Shown here one piece after another: positions 59,714-64,000 of a stretch of 64,000 nt of DNA; position 1 is the first letter of the stretch; each line of letters starts with the position of its first letter. This DNA is from Deltaproteobacteria bacterium (GTDB lineage Bacteria > Desulfobacterota > Desulfarculia > Desulfarculales > Desulfarculaceae), in NCBI GenBank assembly GCA_020444165.1, contig JAHLLK010000002.1:62001-126000 (forward strand). Direction: 5' to 3'. Under the pieces are notes generated by a model that worked only from the letters and a program-made list of their open reading frames with translations, did not search any database and was not told where the DNA came from. The translations under genes and the position numbers were made by a program.

Positions 59714-61582
59714 TTAGTCTGCCAGGCGCAGCTTGGTCCAAGCCGCGCCCCGGGGATCGGAGCGGAACAGGCCCTGGCTGGTGGCCGCCAGGGCGCCCCC
59801 TTCCGGCAAGGGCAGCAGGGCGAAGACCTTGCGCTGGCCGGCCAGGGCCTCGCCCCGGAAGGCCAGGCGGTCCGGTCCGGCCAGGTCGAAGATGAGCACT
59901 CCGCCGTAATCCGCCGCCGCGAACAAGGGGCCGCCCGGGGGCAGGGCCAGGGCCCGGTAGTGCTGGCCCCGGGGCAGCTTATGCTCCGTGGCCAATTCGT
60001 TCCAGGTCTGTCCCTGGTCTCCCGAGGCGAAGAACATCCGGTCGGCCACCGCGATCCACCGCTCCGGGGCGCGGGCCAGGTCGGTGAGGCCCCAGCGCAG
60101 GGCCGGAGGGGATTCCGCCCAGGTGCGGCCCTGGTCCGGGGAGTGGAGGAGCCCTCGGGCGGTGCAGGCCCACAGGGCGCCGCTCGCGCCGGGGAAGACC
60201 CGCCAGGCGCATTTGCTGGTGAGGGCGAAGTCCACGATTTGCCAGGCCCCCGAGCCCGGCAAGTGGAACAGCCCGCCCTGGCAGGAGGCCGCCCAGAGGC
60301 CGCCCGCCGCGTCCAGGCAGAGGGAAGCGGTCTCCCGGGGCGGGTCCTGGCCCAGGGGGGCGAAGGTCTTACCGCCGTCGGCCGAGGCGAACACCCCCTG
60401 GTCCGGGGTGGCCACATACACCCGGCCCTCCGGCGCCGGGGCCACGGCCGCGAGCGCCTGGTCCTCCAAGGCGGGGCAGGGGGGCACGAGTTGCCAGGTG
60501 CGGCCCTGATCGGCCGAGGTGAACAGGCGTCCGGCCTCGGTGCCGGCCCAGAGCACCCCGTCCGCGTCTAGGGCCAGGGCGCGCGCGCCCTCGGCCAGGT
60601 AGGTGCGGGCCCAGGCGGCCCCGTGGTCCGGCGACCGCCAGGCCCCGTCGCCCCAGGTCCCGGCCAACACCAGGCCGCCCGGCCCCAGGGCCAAAGCCTG
60701 CACCGGCGCGCCCTGGGCCCGCTCCGGCCCCGGCGCGAAGGTTTTACCGCCGTCCCGGGAGAGGAACACCCCGGAGGCCTGGGTGCCGGCCAGGAGGAGG
60801 CCCTCCCCCGCGGCCAGCGCCGTGACCAGGTTTTCGGCCAGGGGCGGCCCGGCGCTCTGCCAGGCCGCGTCGGCCTCTCCCCGCCGCCACAGGCCCCGGG
60901 GCCAGGTCCCCGCCCAGAGGACGCCCGCCGCATCGCGGACCAGGCCCAACACGGCCAGGGAGCCGAGGCCCTGGCTGGCCGGGGTCCAGGTGCGGCCCTG
61001 GTCCCGGCTCTGGAACACGCCCTGGCCAAAGCTCCCGGCCCAGAGCGTCCCGTCCGGCCCCCCGGCCAGGGCGGTGAGCCGCGGGCTGGGCAGCTCCCCC
61101 GGGACCGCCGCGGGCTGGCCGCCGTCGCCGCCCACCCGCCAGAGCTGGCCGGCCCAGGTGAGGGCCCAGCCGCCGCCGGCCGAGTCCGGGGCGAAAAGCC
61201 GGGTGCTGGCCGGCAGGACCACGCGCCAGGCGCGGCCGGCGTCGGAGCTGGCCAGGAGCCCCGCGCTGGTGGCCGCCCAGAGGTGGCCCGCGCCGTCCAC
61301 CTGGAGTTGATACACGTAGGTCTGGGGGTCCGGCAGGGGGAGTTGGTCCCAGGGCCCGGCTCCGGAAGGCGAAAAGAGGATGACCCCCGGCTGATCGCTG
61401 GCCGCCACAGCCCCGCCGGCGGGCAGCACGGCCAGGCTCACCACCCGGGTGTGCTCCCGGCCGGCCGCTTCCTCCGCGCGGGTGGGCGAGGCCAGGCAGC
61501 AGACCAGCAGGCAGGCCAGGAACATGGTGACCGGTAATAAAACAGCCCGGAAAAATGGTGACTTGGCAAAGCTGGTACGCAT
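59714..61582 (-). CDS. Exported Asp-box (YCF48/sialidase-like) beta-propeller protein
   Basis: 622 residues from ATG 61582 behind GGGAGGAG. Signal peptide MRTSFAKSPFFRAVLLPVTM to about SPTRA. At least eight Asp-box turns are visible, of the form S-x-D-x-G-x-x-W/F: SSDAGRAW, SRDQGRTW, SRDGGKTF, SPDHGAAW, SADQGRTW, SADGGKTF, SPDQGRTW, SGDQGQTW. This gives a seven- to eight-bladed propeller. Catalytic sialidase residues are not evident, so a binding or assembly role (as for HCF136/YCF48) is more likely. Operon with the membrane protein downstream. Confidence 0.87.
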   Translation of the reverse strand: MRTSFAKSPFFRAVLLPVTMFLACLLVCCLASPTRAEEAAGREHTRVVSLAVLPAGGAVAASDQPGVILFSPSGAGPWDQLPLPDPQTYVYQLQVDGAGHLWAATSAGLLASSDAGRAWRVVLPASTRLFAPDSAGGGWALTWAGQLWRVGGDGGQPAAVPGELPSPRLTALAGGPDGTLWAGSFGQGVFQSRDQGRTWTPASQGLGSLAVLGLVRDAAGVLWAGTWPRGLWRRGEADAAWQSAGPPLAENLVTALAAGEGLLLAGTQASGVFLSRDGGKTFAPGPERAQGAPVQALALGPGGLVLAGTWGDGAWRSPDHGAAWARTYLAEGARALALDADGVLWAGTEAGRLFTSADQGRTWQLVPPCPALEDQALAAVAPAPEGRVYVATPDQGVFASADGGKTFAPLGQDPPRETASLCLDAAGGLWAASCQGGLFHLPGSGAWQIVDFALTSKCAWRVFPGASGALWACTARGLLHSPDQGRTWAESPPALRWGLTDLARAPERWIAVADRMFFASGDQGQTWNELATEHKLPRGQHYRALALPPGGPLFAAADYGGVLIFDLAGPDRLAFRGEALAGQRKVFALLPLPEGGALAATSQGLFRSDPRGAAWTKLRLAD

Positions 61583-61788
61583 GCGGCTCCTCCCCCGGTC
61601 AGGGCAGGGAAGCAGGCCTCCCGCGCCAGCGCGGGAAGTCCGGCCCGGACCAAGTGAATGGGGCACTGGCTCAGGATAGGCGGACGGGCGGCAGCGCCGG
61701 GAACACGGGGAGCGCCCGGTGTTTCCGGGTGCGCACCACGGCCTGGCCGCAATCAGGGAGCAGGCGAAAGCGGGGAGCAAGCCTGGTC

Positions 61789-61816
61789 ATCATAGCACAG
61801 GGGGCGGGGGATTGAA
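61789..61816 (-). promoter_or_regulatory. Promoter candidate for the Asp-box operon
   Basis: On the minus strand TTCAAT and TATGAT are 16 bases apart, 207 bases upstream of the start. Confidence 0.35.
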
Positions 61817-61831
61817 GGGTAAAGGGCCGTC

Positions 61832-62033
61832 CGGCTGCGCCAGATGCCCGCCGGCGGTGCCCCGGGCCTGCGCTCCAACCTCGCCTTGGGGTTTGTCATT
61901 TATGACGGGGGCGGCTGCGCCAGATGCCCGCCGGCGGTGCCCCGGGCCTGCGCTCCAACCTCGACGTAGCTTTAGCTACGCCTCCGGTTGTCGCTTGACC
62001 GGCGCCTTGCCGGCAAACATCTGGCTGTGCCGG
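61832..62033. repeat. 52-bp direct repeat with a partial inverted copy
   Basis: A 52-base unit beginning CGGCTGCGCCAGATGCCCGC occurs at 61832-61883 and again, identical by eye, at 61912-61963. A shortened inverted copy (GCCGGCAAACATCTGGCTGT) lies at 62009-62028. A GTAGCT / AGCTAC hairpin lies between. The gap 61583-62145 holds no other gene. Confidence 0.8.
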
Positions 62034-62145
62034 TCAGGGGCGCGGAACATCGTTGGGAGAGCCGGAACCCAACAGCTGAAAAAACACTCCAAATCAGACC
62101 GTTGTCGAAATAGTACTCCGGCCCCCATAAAATATCCCGGCCGTC

Positions 62146-62568
62146 TCAGGCCAGCTCGCCCACCAGCTTGGTGATGGCGGCCTTGATCTGGTCCCGGATG
62201 CGCCGCACGCCGGCCAGCTTTTCCGCGTGGCCGCCCTCCAGGGCCGAGGGGTCGTCAAAGGGCAGGTGCAGCCGCTTGGTGATGCCGGGAAACACGGGGC
62301 ATTCGCTCTCCCGGGCCGTCTCGCACACGGTAATCACGTATTGGTAGATGCTGCCCGCCTTGTAGAGGTCGAAGACGCTCTGGGTGCCCTTTTGGGTCAG
62401 GTCCATCCCCTCCTCGGCCATGGCTTCCACCACCAGGGGATTGATGGCCGTGGGCTTCAGCCCGGCGCTCTCCACCTGGAAGCGGTCCCCGGCCATCTGC
62501 CGGAGATAGGCCTCGGCCATCTGGCTGCGGGCGCTGTTGTGGGTGCAAACGAACAGGACCTTGGGCAT
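62146..62568 (-). CDS. arsC: Thioredoxin-type arsenate reductase / low-molecular-weight phosphatase family
   Basis: 140 residues. The P-loop is at the very start: VLFVCTHNSARSQMAEAY (Cys8, Arg14). The redox cysteines of the thioredoxin-coupled class follow in TVCETARESECPVFPG, and the DPS-type acid lies in PFDDPSALEG. It reduces arsenate to arsenite, or acts as a small tyrosine phosphatase. No ars operon genes are adjacent, so regulation and export would be elsewhere. Confidence 0.9.
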   Translation of the reverse strand: MPKVLFVCTHNSARSQMAEAYLRQMAGDRFQVESAGLKPTAINPLVVEAMAEEGMDLTQKGTQSVFDLYKAGSIYQYVITVCETARESECPVFPGITKRLHLPFDDPSALEGGHAEKLAGVRRIRDQIKAAITKLVGELA

Positions 62569-62755
62569 GGCTCTCTCCCGGCTGGCTGGCGGTTTGGCTT
62601 CCAGGCAATATTAAAGCCGGCCGGGAGGGGGGTAAGCGTCGTTAGGGGGGAGATTTAGTGACAATTGCGGGGCGTGGGCGGAGTCTCTCCCAGGTCTGAG
62701 GTGCGTAGTAGGGGTATACACAGGAAAATTATCAAATTATTGAATGGGATTCCGG

Positions 62756-63754
62756 TTAGCGCTGGGAGGCCGCTTCAACGTATTCTTTGAGGCCCCCGGG
62801 AAAAGGGTGGTAGCGTTGCTTTTCGCGTTCTGCGACGAGAGCATGGATTTTATCATGCAGGTTGTTGCAATTTTGTTGGCCTATATCAACAAGGTCAATA
62901 TTGAATTCTGCGGTGTCTTGGCTCATACCGAAATGATACAAGGCATAATTCAGCAAGAAGTCTTCCTCGCGAAGTGAGCATCCAATCACGGTCAGTCTGG
63001 TTGCTTCTGTTAGCTTTATAATTGCCTGACGCCACAATTGTTTTAAACCTTGAGGCATATTCTTGATGTAGCTCATAAGTACTACAAAAGGTATGTCTGC
63101 TCCTGCTCGCTGGAAGTCGCAATGAATTTCTTCGAATAACTTATCATTTATTTCAATTTCAGCGTATGGGTCACCCTCGTTGTTGATGCTAAAATTGCAG
63201 GACCCATGAAGTTTTAAAAAAGTAATATTGGCTAGCCCGATGTTGTCGTTCCTGAAGGCTAGTGAGTGAATAAAATATCCCCCATTGGGTGACCATCTGC
63301 GACTTAAATGTAGGCCTTGGTCAAGCACTAAATCATAATTTAACGTTAATATTGTAGATGAAGGATGGATAGAAGATATAAAGCCATCTAAAGTGTCATT
63401 TGGGGAAGATGAAGACATTTTCAGATTGTCTGGGCCGACGAGTTTCGCGATGGTTTTCTTGATATGGAGTCTGAGGTTTAGAAGTTTGTTAAGGATTTCC
63501 TTGGCGCTGTTGATCGTGCTGCAGTTGTTAGTCAAATCATTAACGTTTCTCTGATGTTTTATGATTTGCAAATCGAGAAGGGTGAGGAAGTATTCGATAT
63601 TGGGTTTGGCCTCTTCGTATATCTGCCCGATGATTGGAGGGTCTGAAAAATCTATCTTTCTGGAAAGCGCCCCCATTACATCATCATTTAGCGGAGCGGC
63701 ATCGCCTATGATGGCGCGAGTAAAACCGGCACCCAGCAAGTAAACATGGCTCAT
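62756..63754 (-). CDS. SIR2-like domain protein, AT-rich
   Basis: 332 residues from ATG 63754. NAD-site-like start VYLLGAGFTRAIIGDAAPLN, then LTLNYDLVLDQGLHL, KLHGSCNFSINNEGD and RLTVIGCSLREEDFLLNYAL: the order and spacing of SIR2-like (SIR2_2) proteins. The family includes NADases of antiphage systems (Thoeris, DSR, AVAST-type fusions), but stand-alone members exist. G+C is clearly lower than in all other genes of the window, which points to recent transfer. No partner gene is adjacent on the visible side. Confidence 0.8.
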   Translation of the reverse strand: MSHVYLLGAGFTRAIIGDAAPLNDDVMGALSRKIDFSDPPIIGQIYEEAKPNIEYFLTLLDLQIIKHQRNVNDLTNNCSTINSAKEILNKLLNLRLHIKKTIAKLVGPDNLKMSSSSPNDTLDGFISSIHPSSTILTLNYDLVLDQGLHLSRRWSPNGGYFIHSLAFRNDNIGLANITFLKLHGSCNFSINNEGDPYAEIEINDKLFEEIHCDFQRAGADIPFVVLMSYIKNMPQGLKQLWRQAIIKLTEATRLTVIGCSLREEDFLLNYALYHFGMSQDTAEFNIDLVDIGQQNCNNLHDKIHALVAEREKQRYHPFPGGLKEYVEAASQR

Positions 63755-63854
63755 AACCCCCCCACTTCCATACCTTCTTTTCAGACGGCGATGCTGCCCT
63801 AATTTTGCATCCAACTATGCCCCAGGCGACCTCCCCTCGCGCCCCGGCCCCCCC

Positions 63855-64000
63855 TCACTTCGGCGCGTGGCGCTCCAAAAACTCCAAGGTCTTGGCCTGG
63901 GCCGCGGCGCTGTGGGGGTTGATCCAGAAGGCCAGGTGCGAGCCCTCCTCGATCCAGAAGCGCTCCGCCCCGGGGATGTTCTCGTAGGCGTACACCCCGT
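63855..64000 (-). CDS. Alpha/beta hydrolase, C-terminal fragment (runs off the right edge)
   Basis: The last 47 residues are present: VYAYENIPGAERFWIEEG, SHLAFWINPHSAAAQ and AKTLEFLERHAPK, stop at 63855. The SH in EEGSHLAFW fits the catalytic histidine, and the final helix is typical for the superfamily. The nucleophile elbow is outside the window, so substrate is unknown. Confidence 0.7.
   Translation of the reverse strand, partial: GVYAYENIPGAERFWIEEGSHLAFWINPHSAAAQAKTLEFLERHAPK

Overview
This 64 kb window is GC-rich chromosomal DNA (roughly two thirds G+C by eye) from what looks like an anaerobic, deltaproteobacterial-type organism (Desulfobacterota; a Desulfarculus-like lineage is a guess, not a proof). 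The reasons are the number of radical SAM enzymes (five plus YgiQ), a siroheme/ferredoxin protein, an XdhC - MobA-HD - histidine phosphatase cluster, YedF, DUF3124 and DUF5661 proteins, an ErcA-type iron alcohol dehydrogenase beside a hybrid kinase, and many large sensor kinases. No rRNA, tRNA, CRISPR array or prophage was found. Both ends cut through genes: an AMP-forming acyl-CoA synthetase on the left and an alpha/beta hydrolase on the right.

Layout. 0.3-3.2 kb: molybdenum-cofactor maturation operon. 3.4-5.1 kb: ygiQ. 5.4-12.8 kb: a heavy-metal RND efflux operon (His-rich exported protein, CzcC/CzcB/CzcA, a PII-like regulator, a lipoprotein). 13.3-16.5 kb, minus strand: a SPASM radical SAM enzyme, a YceI protein preceded by a 34-residue peptide gene, and a siroheme/4Fe-4S protein. 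16.9-19.7 kb: RraA-like, DapA-like and a solute-binding protein. 19.8-21.8 kb: small conserved proteins and a Cache-domain fragment. 22.2-25.7 kb: a MotA/MotB-like stator operon ending in a receiver-TPR protein. 25.9-30.2 kb: a very large hybrid kinase. 31-33.6 kb: B12-binding radical SAM, FabZ-like dehydratase, lipoprotein. 34-36 kb: GT-C glycosyltransferase. 36-40.5 kb: LysM protein, radical SAM, HDOD-kinase, CheW. 41.2-43.2 kb: GNAT and sugar epimerase. 43.5-45.1 kb: YedF, PpnP, CreA. 45.9-49.3 kb: radical SAM and a berberine-bridge-type oxidoreductase. 49.3-50.7 kb: a graveyard of broken sequence. 50.7-53.6 kb: an exported CHAT protease-like protein. 53.7-54.7 kb: a MarR regulator with matching operators. 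55.2-58.0 kb: ErcA and hybrid kinase. 58.6-61.6 kb: membrane protein and Asp-box propeller. 62.1-63.8 kb: ArsC and an AT-rich SIR2-like gene.

The most striking feature is not a gene. At least nine intergenic copies of a 120-250 bp element are scattered through the window in both orientations. Each is a string of four or five consecutive hairpins in a fixed order. The loops are conserved, the stems differ between copies but stay self-complementary, and end modules are swapped between copies. Two copies are bounded by CTAG. One of these sits inside the remnant of an IS481-type transposase gene, and removing it with one CTAG restores the reading frame across the junction. So the element is, or was, mobile. 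A second dispersed family is formed by three long, nearly perfect inverted-repeat terminators that share their flanking sequence.
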